Positions 15,693-24,692 of a stretch of 64,000 bases of DNA are shown one piece after another. Position 1 is the stretch's first letter, and every line of letters begins with the position of its first letter. The notes beneath the pieces are model-generated. The model made no database searches. It saw nothing but the letters and a program-made list of their open reading frames with translations, and had not been told where the DNA came from. Origin of the DNA: Planctomycetota bacterium (lineage in GTDB: Bacteria > Planctomycetota > Uabimicrobiia > Uabimicrobiales > Uabimicrobiaceae). Both the position numbers and the translations under genes were made by a program. The stretch spans positions 1 through 64,000 of the forward strand of contig JAJDCR010000022.1 of assembly GCA_029260735.1 (NCBI GenBank), given 5' to 3'.

Positions 15693-16772
15693 TTAAATTT
15701 CTATTTGCTGAATAAACCAATCGGAGAATTTCTCCATCCCTTCAGGAGAAATCATTTTTCGATATTGCTCTTGACCTTGTTTTGCCACTTGGAGTAATGT
15801 TTCTGGGGAAGCTAAGATTTCATCTATTCTCTCAGCTAAACTTTCAAAACTCCAGGAGAGAGGAAGATAGGTCTCATTTTCGATAAACACATTAGGCCAA
15901 GTTTCCATGAAGCTCATATCTGGCTTAACCAAGCAAGCTCCGTAAATCCATGCTTCAAAATCTCGAACTCCAATCTCTCCCCATCCAAAAGGACTAATAA
16001 CAGTCTTGGATTTGCGCATTTCATTTTTGTACTCAGTAATAGACACTCTTCCTTTTAAAGCCCTGTTTAAGTGGTTCATTTGGTCTAAGATCTCTCCCAT
16101 CTTACTTCGATGGAAACAAATCGTATTTCGACTATAGAAACGCGACCCACGAAACATAAAATCAATTGGTCTATCGACTAAGGTAGAGGCAAAAGAATTG
16201 GGGTAGCGAGGAGGAAGAAAGTCTCGAAAATATTTACTCCAACCCGGCAAAATGTCGCCGTGCATATCTCCTAGGCCGACATGCCAAGAAAGAGCTACTT
16301 TATGAGAGAGTTTTAGATCTAAAGGCTTGGAGTGATAAGGATCCTGTTCATCTTCAACACCATATTTTTGGTGATAAAAATCTGAAAAGATACGGTCTCC
16401 ATAAAATTTTTTGGTATAAAGGTTTTGATCTTTCAAAAGTTGCTTTTTTAAATAAAGATCTATTTCCGGGAGTAATTCAAAATGGGTTACTCCTGTGCTA
16501 TCAGAAAGATCAAACCAAATAATTTTGTTTGTTTTTTTACGAGTTGAAGCTATGAACTGAAAAACTCTTTCCGGTTCCCACCACCATTTGCTAAAATACT
16601 TAGAACTTAAACCTAAGATATCACAGTTTAAATTTTTCTCTGTTGGCTTCTCAATGATATTCACATCATAACCTTTCTCTCTGAGAAGAGATCGATTTTT
16701 TCGAAGAGGGTAGAGAAAAAATTCAGAAATGCGGTCTCGTCTCAAAGAGAGGATGTTCACTTTTTTCATCAA
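15693..16772 (-). CDS. Glycosyltransferase-like protein
   Basis: A 359-residue protein without membrane segments. The C-terminal third looks like the nucleotide-sugar-binding half of a GT-B glycosyltransferase or exostosin-like enzyme: KSKTVISPFGWGEIGVRDFEAWIYGACLVKP, seen here as SKTVISPFGWGEIGVRD and FEAWIYGACLVKP (about 255-290), and later a helical LAERIDEILASPETL. The N-terminal part (VNILSLRRDRISEF) is less conserved. Substrates cannot be predicted. It is the first gene of a two-gene unit with the methyltransferase. The 319-base gap to the next, divergent gene gives room for its promoter. Confidence 0.65.
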   Translation of the reverse strand: MMKKVNILSLRRDRISEFFLYPLRKNRSLLREKGYDVNIIEKPTEKNLNCDILGLSSKYFSKWWWEPERVFQFIASTRKKTNKIIWFDLSDSTGVTHFELLPEIDLYLKKQLLKDQNLYTKKFYGDRIFSDFYHQKYGVEDEQDPYHSKPLDLKLSHKVALSWHVGLGDMHGDILPGWSKYFRDFLPPRYPNSFASTLVDRPIDFMFRGSRFYSRNTICFHRSKMGEILDQMNHLNRALKGRVSITEYKNEMRKSKTVISPFGWGEIGVRDFEAWIYGACLVKPDMSFMETWPNVFIENETYLPLSWSFESLAERIDEILASPETLLQVAKQGQEQYRKMISPEGMEKFSDWFIQQIEI

Positions 16773-17109
16773 CGTGCGCCTTCTATCATTTCGAATCTAG
16801 ATTGTGGTAGACAGCCTTCCCTTGAGAAATATGGTGTCTGTTCTTTAAAGTCTTTTTTGGAAAGCATTATTAGAACAAAAAAGAGAAAACTTTGCAATAC
16901 TACGCAAATTTGTCAGCGATAAACAAAATTTTAGAGTAGATGAGAAAGCCCATAAAAACCCTCTCACAGCCCGCGATTTGAAATTTTGCGCTTGATTTTT
17001 TGGAATTATTTTCAATAATAGTAAGAAAAAGAATCCTTAGTTTTCAAAGTTTTCGGTAGACTATATAATAGACCCTAACATAATTTTTTCTATGAGTTGT
17101 GGAGAAAAC
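16773..17109. other. Divergent intergenic region
   Basis: This region separates the minus-strand glycosyltransferase unit from the plus-strand lipoprotein gene. A likely -10 element (tataat, 17064-17069) lies 17 bases behind a weak -35 (ttttca, 17041-17046). I see no gene, strong hairpin or repeat here. Confidence 0.5.
17041..17069 (+). promoter_or_regulatory. Possible sigma-70-type promoter for the BtuF-like gene
   Basis: The perfect -10 box tataat is paired with a poor -35 box (ttttca) at 17-base spacing. Transcription would start near 17076, about 35 bases before the chosen ATG. Confidence 0.35.
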
Positions 17110-17976
17110 ATGAAGAGTATTTATTTGCTGTGCTGTGCAATGATAACACTTGTGGTTTCTTGCCATCAAGAATCTAATCATCCCCAGCAAACAATTACTC
17201 AAAGTGAGATAAAACCTGTCGCCTCTATTAGCCGAATTGTTTCACTTGCACCCAGTTTTACTCAGATTATTTATGATCTTGAATTGCAAGATAACTTGGT
17301 TGCGATTAGCTCCCTTTGCCCTAGCCTACCCGGACAAAAAAATATCACTCGTCTGGGAACTTTCTCTCCCGTGATGAGCCAGGAAGAAAGTGAAAAAAGA
17401 AAACACCAATGTCTAAGACTAAACCCCACTTTAATTCTTTCTCACTCTCACATGTTCAAAAAAGAAACGGCGCAATCATTACCCAACATCCTCCGGGAAG
17501 TTGATCAGAAAATTGATAATTTAGACGATCTTCTTGAATACATTTTGCTGGTCTCAAAAATCACTCAGTCCTTGGCCCAAGGGCAGGTTATAGTGAAGCA
17601 TATAAAGTCTTCTCTCATTCATATACGAATAGGCCTTCAGGAAAAAGAACGAAAACGAGCTTTGCTCATTATAAATCAAAATCCTCTGGAGGTGCTAAGC
17701 CATAGATCTTTTTTTTCTTCTGTTTTAGAGAGATATGCTAATATCCAAAACATATCTCCTCACAATACTCTAGTCTCTCATTTAGATCACCAAGATATAG
17801 AAACCTTAGATCCAGATATTATCCTAGATTTTTCGGGAAATAACAAAAACCCCAGAGATAGAGTAGCAAGATTAAATAATGATAGAAAAACCATTCAGGG
17901 AAGTCCTAGTTGGCTCATTCCCAGCTCTAATGTAATCTATTGTACCCAAGAAATTACTCAGATAGTATACCCCTAA
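17110..17976 (+). CDS. BtuF-like periplasmic binding lipoprotein
   Basis: The start at 17110 gives a lipoprotein signal (MKSIYLLCCAMITLVVSC, with a lipobox-like VVSC) and places ggag upstream; an ATG 18 bases earlier is possible. The 288-residue product has the type III (BtuF/FhuD-like) solute-binding fold: SRIVSLAPSFTQIIYDLELQDNLVAIS at about 38-64, shown as RIVSLAPSFTQIIYDL, and LDPDIILDFSG late in the sequence. Typical cargoes are corrinoids or ferric siderophores. No permease or ATPase neighbours it. The middle region QCLRLNPTLILSHSHMFKKE matches the usual first-lobe strand. The C-terminus seems slightly short for the family. Confidence 0.72.
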   Translation: MKSIYLLCCAMITLVVSCHQESNHPQQTITQSEIKPVASISRIVSLAPSFTQIIYDLELQDNLVAISSLCPSLPGQKNITRLGTFSPVMSQEESEKRKHQCLRLNPTLILSHSHMFKKETAQSLPNILREVDQKIDNLDDLLEYILLVSKITQSLAQGQVIVKHIKSSLIHIRIGLQEKERKRALLIINQNPLEVLSHRSFFSSVLERYANIQNISPHNTLVSHLDHQDIETLDPDIILDFSGNNKNPRDRVARLNNDRKTIQGSPSWLIPSSNVIYCTQEITQIVYP

Positions 17977-18025
17977 AAACCAATGAGTTAGAAAAGGGGT
18001 TTGAAGTAGAAAGTACCATGAAAAA

Positions 18026-19063
18026 ATGGAAATCACACGCCAACAAATCTTAGAGTTACCAAAGACAGATCTGCATTGTCATCTTGACGGATCTCTTCGC
18101 CCAAAAAGTATTTTAGAAATGGCCCAAGAACAGAAAGTGCAACTTCCCACTAATGATGAAGAAGAGCTAAATAGACTTTTGCTAAATGGTCGAGAAGTCG
18201 ATAGTTTAGTGACGTACTTAAAAGCCTTCGATATCACTCTTCTTGTTCTGCAAGAAAAAGATGCTCTAGCTCGTGTAGCTTATGAAGTAGCTGAAGATGC
18301 CGCCAAAGAAAATGTTTGGTATCTAGAAGTACGGTTTTCTCCGATATTACATACCAATCACGGTTTACGCTATTCGGAGATTATTGATGCCGTTTTAGAA
18401 GGGCTAGAGAAAGCTCAAAAAGATTTTGGAATACACACGGGCCTTATCATTTGTGCTATGCGCAATCGTTCCGCAAGTGAGTCAAAACAATTGGCTGAAA
18501 TATGCCTTGCTTATAAGAACAGAGGAGTCGTCGCTTTTGATTTAGCTGGTGCCGAACAAGGTAACCCCGCCAAAGATCATACAGAGGCCTTCTACCTAGT
18601 TCTCAATAACAATATCAACTGCACAATTCATGCAGGAGAAGCTTATGGCCCCGCGAGTATTGCTCAGGCTCTTCACTACTGTGGAGCTCACCGTATTGGC
18701 CACGGCACTCGGTTAGCAGAAGACGGTGATCTTTTAAATTATGTCAATGACCACCGTATCCCGCTAGAGATATGCTTAACTTCTAATATGCAAACAAAAT
18801 CCGTGAGTTCTTTAGAATTACATCCTTTTCGTTTTTTTCTGGACTACGGTTTGCGAGTTACTTTGAACACAGATAACCGATTGATGTCGGGTACCACTGT
18901 AACGGACGAATATATGCTCGCGGTGGAAAAATACAACTTAACCATAGATGAAATCTATGACATCATTATTGCGGGCTTTAAAAGTTCTTTTTTGGGATAC
19001 AAAGAACGCAAAGCTCTCCTTAAAAAAGTTTTGGATGTTATTGGACGTCCTTTCATTTCTTAG
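18026..19063 (+). CDS. add: Adenosine deaminase
   Basis: The 345-residue product is an adenosine deaminase of the amidohydrolase superfamily, converting adenosine to inosine. Zinc ligands and active-site residues are visible: TDLHCHLDGSLRP (HxH) near residue 14, HAGEAYGP with the catalytic Glu near 203, HRIGHGTRL near 223, and LNTDNRLMSGT near 290. The usual second Asp of TDDP is replaced by Asn, which is common in a subgroup of bacterial adenosine deaminases. It could also act on a modified nucleoside. The CNT transporter 4 kb downstream would supply substrates. No strong ribosome binding site precedes the ATG. Confidence 0.88.
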   Translation: MEITRQQILELPKTDLHCHLDGSLRPKSILEMAQEQKVQLPTNDEEELNRLLLNGREVDSLVTYLKAFDITLLVLQEKDALARVAYEVAEDAAKENVWYLEVRFSPILHTNHGLRYSEIIDAVLEGLEKAQKDFGIHTGLIICAMRNRSASESKQLAEICLAYKNRGVVAFDLAGAEQGNPAKDHTEAFYLVLNNNINCTIHAGEAYGPASIAQALHYCGAHRIGHGTRLAEDGDLLNYVNDHRIPLEICLTSNMQTKSVSSLELHPFRFFLDYGLRVTLNTDNRLMSGTTVTDEYMLAVEKYNLTIDEIYDIIIAGFKSSFLGYKERKALLKKVLDVIGRPFIS

Positions 19064-19255
19064 GAGAAATATGCAGAAAATCTTTTGTATCTCAGATTAT
19101 CAAGAAAGTCTATTCTTATAAAAAAAACATATGTCTATGTAGAATTCCTCAAGAAGTTCAGGAAAAAGTTTGACCACTTCCCTGGAACTTGATTGCAATT
19201 TTCTTTGTGGAAAATATCTCAACTCTTCGTGGAGAGTCATTAACTGGAGAAAGAA

Positions 19256-22200
19256 ATGACGGAAAATGTTAGGTTTTATCCTGAAGCAAAAAGTGTTGTA
19301 GTTCATCCATTAGAAGATTCCGGAGAACTGCGCTACCGACTAGAAGGTTTCCCTCGTGAAATCTACCTAGAAGAATGTCGGCTCAAATTAGCTTTTCCTG
19401 CTAAATTGGGTATCACTTCGGAATCATTAAAGAACACGGTTCGAGACATTTTAATTGAAATTCTTAATCTAAGAGAATTCAATGTCGAATATGAAGGGGA
19501 TGAAACCGTTGTAACTATTCCAACTAGAATGATTAGCGACCCTGATATTTTACCTGGAGAAGGGACAGTTAAAGTTCCCATTCTGATTAAGCTCATTAAA
19601 TCAGCAACTGCTGAAGAAGAGCAAGAAGAATTTAAATGTGTTCAGGAAATACAGCTTGTGACTAATCCTGATGGAAACTACTCCCCTGCTCCTTCCGATG
19701 ATGAAGAGGAAGGTGAAGGAACAGACAATATTCCTCCGGCAGGTCTTTATAGCGGTCTTCTTGCGATTGACTACGGTACTTCAAACTCTGTCATAGCAGT
19801 GCGAGACCCCGCCTTTGCTTCAGAGGAAGTCCGAGGCCAGCTGGGAAAAGAGCAATGGAAAGCTCTTTGCGAGTGGCTTGATATATGGATTCGCGATCAT
19901 CTTTGTGAAATGGAACCTGATCAGATGGACATGTTTGTCCAAAACTTGACTCTGGTTATTCCAGAAGCTCATCTCCCTAGTTGTGGTGCTCCTCGCTCAG
20001 AGGTAGCTCAAGGCCTTCAACGTCTCAATGATAAAATGAGAGGTCTTCTTTTACAAGAGCTCGTCACTCGGCTTTCTAACTATGTCCAAGACGGTGGTGA
20101 TGCAAAAATAATGAAATCCATTGCTGGTGAAGTAATGAAAGGTTTTGAAGCTATCATTGATACAAATAGCTTGGAATCACAACGTTACTTTATTTTGGAA
20201 CTCGACAGTAATGTCGGACCTGCCCCTATTTCCAGCGCTTTACAAGTTATTCGTGCTCCTAACACAGAAGACCCTGAGCGACTTCTTGCCGAAACAAAAA
20301 TTGATATGGGAGCAAGAGTAGGTATTCTCTTACACTCAGCAACTACAGGAGCTTTGGATATTCGCCAATTTATCCTTTCCAGTAAAAGATACTTTGGTCG
20401 TAATGCTGTTATTGCTGTTGTTCCAGCAGAATCAGATGGTCAGCAAGTACAAATTCCTGCGGATATTTTAACAAAGCTGTCTTATAAAGAGCTTTTCCAA
20501 AGAGCCGTTGCCGATATTCATAGAAGAGCGGTCGAAGGGAAATTTCAAGATGCCCAGTGGCCTTGCTCTGTGGTGGCGACTTTCCCTGCATCTTACCCTT
20601 CCGCCTTACGTCAACTCCTCAAGCAAATTTTGACCGAATTAGATGTTCGAGAAATCGATGCTCGTTTTGACGAAGCAACCGCAGCAGCCATCTACTATAT
20701 TTGGAAAGAAATTGGAGCAGATCCGGTTTGTGGTATGCACGGACTTATGGCAAGAAGCCGAAAAGATGCAGCCGGCCGAGCCTATCAAAATATATTGCTC
20801 TATGACTTAGGAGGAGGAACTACCGATATCGCTTTGATTCAGCTTCTCTACGAAGAGCTAGATATTTTCAAGAAATCAGAAAATCGAGGAAACGGAGGCT
20901 CTTACTTCCGAATCACTCCTCGCCTTCTAGGAAGCACAGGACATCGTTATCTCGGAGGTGACTTGATTACTCTTTGGCTTTTCCGCTATGTGAAGTCAAA
21001 ATTGGCAGACCTCATTCTTATCCATGTTACTCAAAATAACATAGAGCCTCCTATGGATGTTCCTTTAAGTCAATTAATGGTAGATTTCCCAGAAGACTTA
21101 ATGGATGATGTAGAGGATAGTGATCTTCCTCGCTACCGACCTGGTTCACTCCTCGAATGGGCTAACCAGCCGGCTCAATCTCTACAAGAATACAATAAAC
21201 TAAACGAGACTGTAATCGACGTTGTTGTTCCTACTCGCTATGAGCATGATTCTAGTAAAATTGGCCATTTCTTTACTTTATGGGAAATTACGGACGAATT
21301 GAAAAAAACATTAGGAACACCCATCATTGATAATTTTGGAACTTGCATGTCCAGCGACTTACCAAATAATTGGCCCGACGAACTAGAACTAGATACAGGA
21401 CAACTCTTTACTTTCTTACAAATGACCCAACCTTGGTTAGTGGACTCTGGTCTAATCAACCAAGAAGATCTTTTGATTACGATTACCCAAGATGAAATGA
21501 ATCACATCATCCGAGCAACCGTAAAACAATCGATCAGTTTAGCCGCAAGTTTAGCAAAAGCCCGACTCATCAGTGAGAACAGAAAGGATCGTGTAGATCG
21601 CCTTATTCTCTCAGGACTTTCTTGTAATATGAAAGTTATTCAAGAAACGGCTCGCGATGTTTTCCTACAAAGCGATGGTGTTTTTGAATATGATCCTGCT
21701 AATGTGCAATTTGATCGAGACTCGGCCAAAACTGCAGTTCCTTTAGGAGCCTGTATTGGTCGTTATATGGAATCTGTTCGGGTTGATCCTCGAAATGAAA
21801 AAACCATCCAACTGCTTAGAGATGGTTATGATCAAATCCAACTAGTTATCGAAAACCTTTTCTCCTACCTACCTTGTCGCTTAGCTTATGATTCCCTTGT
21901 TGCGATGGTTACTATTTTTGACCAAGGACAAGGACTCAACGCCAGAAGCTACTGGGATAAAAAAGTTTCCGTTGCCCGAACCTCTCTGAAAGACCTTCGT
22001 CCGGCTCAGGAAAAAATTTGGGTTTACCGTATCGACTTTGAGGGAGCAGAACCACAGTACTTAGGCCTTATTGACTCAGAGGCTGTTGCCCAAGCATATG
22101 GTTTCGAAGATTTCCGCAAGTTTCGCGAAAATCACGTCATTGGTTTTGAAGCAGATGCCGAACTTATGGTACGCTGCTTTTATTTACCCAAGGGACAAAA

Positions 22201-22654
22201 AACTATTCAGGCAACTACTTACTATAATTCTCAGGAAGGAGAGGCTCTTCCTCAGATCATTAGTCCGATTGGAGAAAACAGGAAAAAAGATGGAGCAGAG
22301 CATAAGACAAACACGGTTATTGAACTCAAAGAAATCGTCGATGACCCTATTGCTATTTCTCAAAACCAACACCTACGCTTTTCCATTCAATACCCCGATG
22401 GGATTGAAAAAGCTTGTACCATGAGTGGGCCTTTACACCGACGAGACAACTATGAGTACAAAGTTCAAGACCAAATCGTGGCTCGTTTTAAGCTCAAAGA
22501 AGACGATATTGATGAAGCGAACCTAATTTGTGATGAAGATGGGCAAATGGGTATGACCACCCACTGCCTCTTTGACCCAGAAATTTATGCTGAGATTGAG
22601 TACATTGCTCAGAAGATGGACGTTCAGTTCGATCCATTCTGTGGTAGTCACTAG
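19256..22654 (+). CDS. SrfB-like actin/Hsp70-fold ATPase
   Basis: This 1132-residue cytoplasmic protein has the actin/Hsp70 nucleotide-binding fold. Phosphate-1 motif: LLAIDYGTSNSVIAV (about 166-180). Phosphate-2: ILLYDLGGGTTDIAL (about 513-527), followed by GHRYLGGDLITLW. Adenosine motif: LILSGLSCNMKVIQE (about 780-795). About 160 residues of unknown fold, with an acidic hinge (SDDEEEGEGTD), precede the ATPase, and about 300 residues follow it. Size and layout resemble the SrfB family (named as a Salmonella virulence factor, function unknown), but the usual SrfA and SrfC partners are absent. The ribosome binding site ggagaaag supports the start. It is probably a single-gene unit. Confidence 0.75.
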   Translation: MTENVRFYPEAKSVVVHPLEDSGELRYRLEGFPREIYLEECRLKLAFPAKLGITSESLKNTVRDILIEILNLREFNVEYEGDETVVTIPTRMISDPDILPGEGTVKVPILIKLIKSATAEEEQEEFKCVQEIQLVTNPDGNYSPAPSDDEEEGEGTDNIPPAGLYSGLLAIDYGTSNSVIAVRDPAFASEEVRGQLGKEQWKALCEWLDIWIRDHLCEMEPDQMDMFVQNLTLVIPEAHLPSCGAPRSEVAQGLQRLNDKMRGLLLQELVTRLSNYVQDGGDAKIMKSIAGEVMKGFEAIIDTNSLESQRYFILELDSNVGPAPISSALQVIRAPNTEDPERLLAETKIDMGARVGILLHSATTGALDIRQFILSSKRYFGRNAVIAVVPAESDGQQVQIPADILTKLSYKELFQRAVADIHRRAVEGKFQDAQWPCSVVATFPASYPSALRQLLKQILTELDVREIDARFDEATAAAIYYIWKEIGADPVCGMHGLMARSRKDAAGRAYQNILLYDLGGGTTDIALIQLLYEELDIFKKSENRGNGGSYFRITPRLLGSTGHRYLGGDLITLWLFRYVKSKLADLILIHVTQNNIEPPMDVPLSQLMVDFPEDLMDDVEDSDLPRYRPGSLLEWANQPAQSLQEYNKLNETVIDVVVPTRYEHDSSKIGHFFTLWEITDELKKTLGTPIIDNFGTCMSSDLPNNWPDELELDTGQLFTFLQMTQPWLVDSGLINQEDLLITITQDEMNHIIRATVKQSISLAASLAKARLISENRKDRVDRLILSGLSCNMKVIQETARDVFLQSDGVFEYDPANVQFDRDSAKTAVPLGACIGRYMESVRVDPRNEKTIQLLRDGYDQIQLVIENLFSYLPCRLAYDSLVAMVTIFDQGQGLNARSYWDKKVSVARTSLKDLRPAQEKIWVYRIDFEGAEPQYLGLIDSEAVAQAYGFEDFRKFRENHVIGFEADAELMVRCFYLPKGQKTIQATTYYNSQEGEALPQIISPIGENRKKDGAEHKTNTVIELKEIVDDPIAISQNQHLRFSIQYPDGIEKACTMSGPLHRRDNYEYKVQDQIVARFKLKEDDIDEANLICDEDGQMGMTTHCLFDPEIYAEIEYIAQKMDVQFDPFCGSH

Positions 22655-22743
22655 AGTAGTAAGGATTTATCTGAAACCATTCTTAGACAACATACGAGGG
22701 GTGGCAAGGCGTATCTGAAACCGTTTTTGGAAAAGATCGTCTA

Positions 22744-22985
22744 AAACCTTCGAAAGCTTATGTTCCCTGGAGGGCAAGGCTCCTGCCGCGCCGGGGTTGT
22801 GCTTGGCTCCTGGTGGTATTAAAGCACATTCACTGTATTATAGGTTTCATATTGAAAAAACGTTTTTTCAATATGAAACCTATGATAAGTAAATGAGTAT
22901 TTTAAAATATCATCAGGAACATAACACAACCCCGGCGCGGCAGGAGCCTTGCCCTCCACTCTTACATATACAATTGTAATTCCAG
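22744..22985. repeat. MITE-like hairpin element, copy 1
   Basis: Two 34-base arms (22768-22801 and 22925-22958) are exact inverted copies (tggagggcaaggctcctgcc and so on), and similarity to the second copy at 33716-33862 extends 10 to 25 bases beyond each arm. The interior of 123 bases holds a 44-bp perfect palindrome (22840-22883) that the other copy lacks. The element is GC-rich against its surroundings and has no coding capacity, so it would depend on a transposase elsewhere. Transcribed into the transporter leader, it would form a very stable hairpin. Confidence 0.75.
22840..22883. repeat. 44-bp perfect palindrome inside the hairpin element
   Basis: Each half is ataggtttcatattgaaaaaa plus c at the centre: 21 bases, the dinucleotide cg, then the exact complement. 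It looks like an insertion inside the element, because copy 2 lacks the surrounding 100 bases. Confidence 0.8.
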
Positions 22986-23017
22986 AAAAAGAAAAAAACA
23001 TTCCAGAGGAGAAAAAC

Positions 23018-24574
23018 ATGCTCAAAAAAATGTCGCTAATTTTGCTCTCTATCCTAATATTAGGAAGCTTTTTTCCGGCTTCTCTCTCGGCCCAAGAAGG
23101 AGACAAAGAACCCACAGAAAATGTGGTGGTTGCTCCTGAAAAGAATCCAGTTCCCGAGAAACCTGCCGATGGAGAAAAAGCGGAAGTTGCTCCCCAAAAT
23201 AATAAAAAAGATGGTGGAGAAAAAGAAACAGCTTCTTTTTTTAGTAAAGCAATAAGCTTTAGCGGTATCTTTATTTTGCTTTTGATTGCCTATGGAATGT
23301 CTTCTAACCGTAAAGCCATTAGTTGGCGTCCCGTTATTTGGGGGGTTGCTTTACAGCTTATTTTTGGGCTAATCGTTCTTTCCCCTGCGATGAGTAAGTT
23401 TTTCTTTGAGACTGTCGATGGAGGAGTTAATAAACTCCTTAGTTTTAGTTCAGAAGGGGCTGCTTTTGTTCTTCAATCTGTTCACCCAAACAAATCAACG
23501 GTTATGGATCTTAGTAATGGTCAGTTCGAAGAAAGAACCTATCCCGATAGTGGTCTAACATCTTTTATTCCCAAAGTAAATCCAATCGTTAAGACCTTTG
23601 CTTTCTGGATTCTTCCGACCATCATTTTCTTCTCTTCTTTAATGACATTGCTCTATCACTTAGGAATCATGCAGTATGTGATCCGCTTTTTTGCTTGGAT
23701 AATGCAAAAAACGATGGGGACAAGTGGGGCAGAGAGTCTTTCGGCCGCGGCAAATATTTTTGTCGGCCAAACGGAGGCGCCTCTGGTTATTAAGCCCTTT
23801 GTCGAAAAAATGACAGTTTCGGAACTCAATGCCGTTATGGTAGGTGGTTTTGCCACTGTTGCCGGTGGAGTTATGGCCGCTTATGTCATGTTCCTACAAA
23901 ATATTCCTGGTATTGCCGGGCATTTAGTTGTTGCTAGTATCATGAGTGCTCCTGCCGCTCTTGCTGTGGCCAAAGTTATATATCCTGAAACAGAAGAGTC
24001 CGTCACCGCTGGTGAGCTAAAAATGGAAGTAGAGAGACCTGATGCTAACGCCATCGAGGCTGCTGCTCGCGGAGCGAGCGAAGGAATGAGCTTAGCTCTG
24101 AATGTCGCTGCTATGCTAATCGCTTTTGTTGCTTTGATTGCGATGGTTAACTTTTGTATAGGAGTTATTCCGATTCCTGCTTCCTGGAGTGCAGATGGAA
24201 GCACTCATCTTAGCTTACAAACCATTTTCGGCTGGATATTCTACCCCATTGCCTTCTTTATGGGAGTAGAGCTACAAGACTGCTTTATTGTCGGCGTACT
24301 TCTCGGAGAAAAATTAGTTTTAACGGAATTCTTAGCTTACATTCACCTCGGAGATCTTATGAGCCAAGGTGTTCTCCAAGAGCGTTCTGCGATTATCGCT
24401 TCTTATGCTCTCTGTGGCTTTGCTAACTTTGCTTCTATCGGGATTCAGCTCGGGGGAATCGGGGGAATTGCTCCTTCTCGTCGCTCTGACCTTGCCAAGA
24501 TAGGTCTCAAAGCGATGTTTGGCGGAGCGATTGCCGCTTGTATGACCGGAACAGTTGCTGGTATTTTAATCTAA
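23018..24574 (+). CDS. CNT-family nucleoside transporter
   Basis: A 518-residue inner membrane protein of the concentrative nucleoside transporter (CNT/NupC) family, which imports nucleosides with sodium or protons. Family motifs include AANIFVGQTEAPLVIKPF (about 245-262), VGGFATVAGGVMAAY and, late, LGEKLVLTEFLAYIHL followed by IASYALCGFANFASIGIQLG. The N-terminus is unusual: a signal-peptide-like segment (LILLSILILGSFFPASLSA) and a Pro/Glu/Lys-rich linker of about 45 residues precede the usual first helix, making the protein about 100 residues longer than NupC. The start at 23018 has gaggag upstream; an earlier frame start falls inside the repeat. Confidence 0.88.
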   Translation: MLKKMSLILLSILILGSFFPASLSAQEGDKEPTENVVVAPEKNPVPEKPADGEKAEVAPQNNKKDGGEKETASFFSKAISFSGIFILLLIAYGMSSNRKAISWRPVIWGVALQLIFGLIVLSPAMSKFFFETVDGGVNKLLSFSSEGAAFVLQSVHPNKSTVMDLSNGQFEERTYPDSGLTSFIPKVNPIVKTFAFWILPTIIFFSSLMTLLYHLGIMQYVIRFFAWIMQKTMGTSGAESLSAAANIFVGQTEAPLVIKPFVEKMTVSELNAVMVGGFATVAGGVMAAYVMFLQNIPGIAGHLVVASIMSAPAALAVAKVIYPETEESVTAGELKMEVERPDANAIEAAARGASEGMSLALNVAAMLIAFVALIAMVNFCIGVIPIPASWSADGSTHLSLQTIFGWIFYPIAFFMGVELQDCFIVGVLLGEKLVLTEFLAYIHLGDLMSQGVLQERSAIIASYALCGFANFASIGIQLGGIGGIAPSRRSDLAKIGLKAMFGGAIAACMTGTVAGILI

Positions 24575-24606
24575 AGCAATTGTTCATTAGGGTCTAGGGC
24601 CTACTA

Positions 24607-24678
24607 CATTAGACATAAAAGACATAAAAAAAGCCTCGTTAAAAAACGAGGCTTTTTTTATGTCTTTTATGTCTAATG
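24607..24678. terminator. Bidirectional terminator with 34-bp arms
   Basis: A perfect inverted repeat (cattagacataaaagacat and so on, 24607-24640; loop aaaa; complement 24645-24678) contains a standard terminator core, aagcctcgtt with its A- and T-tracts, between the convergent transporter and ATP-grasp genes. The arms are roughly three times longer than a normal terminator needs. Confidence 0.9.
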
Positions 24679-24692
24679 CTACATCGCGAAAT

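Larger units (their letters stand above)
22655..23017. other. Intergenic region occupied by a hairpin repeat element
   Basis: Nearly the whole gap between the SrfB-like gene and the transporter is the MITE-like element described separately. After it, 23003-23013 contains the ribosome binding site gaggag of the transporter gene. No gene is present; frames entering the element are chance. Confidence 0.7.
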
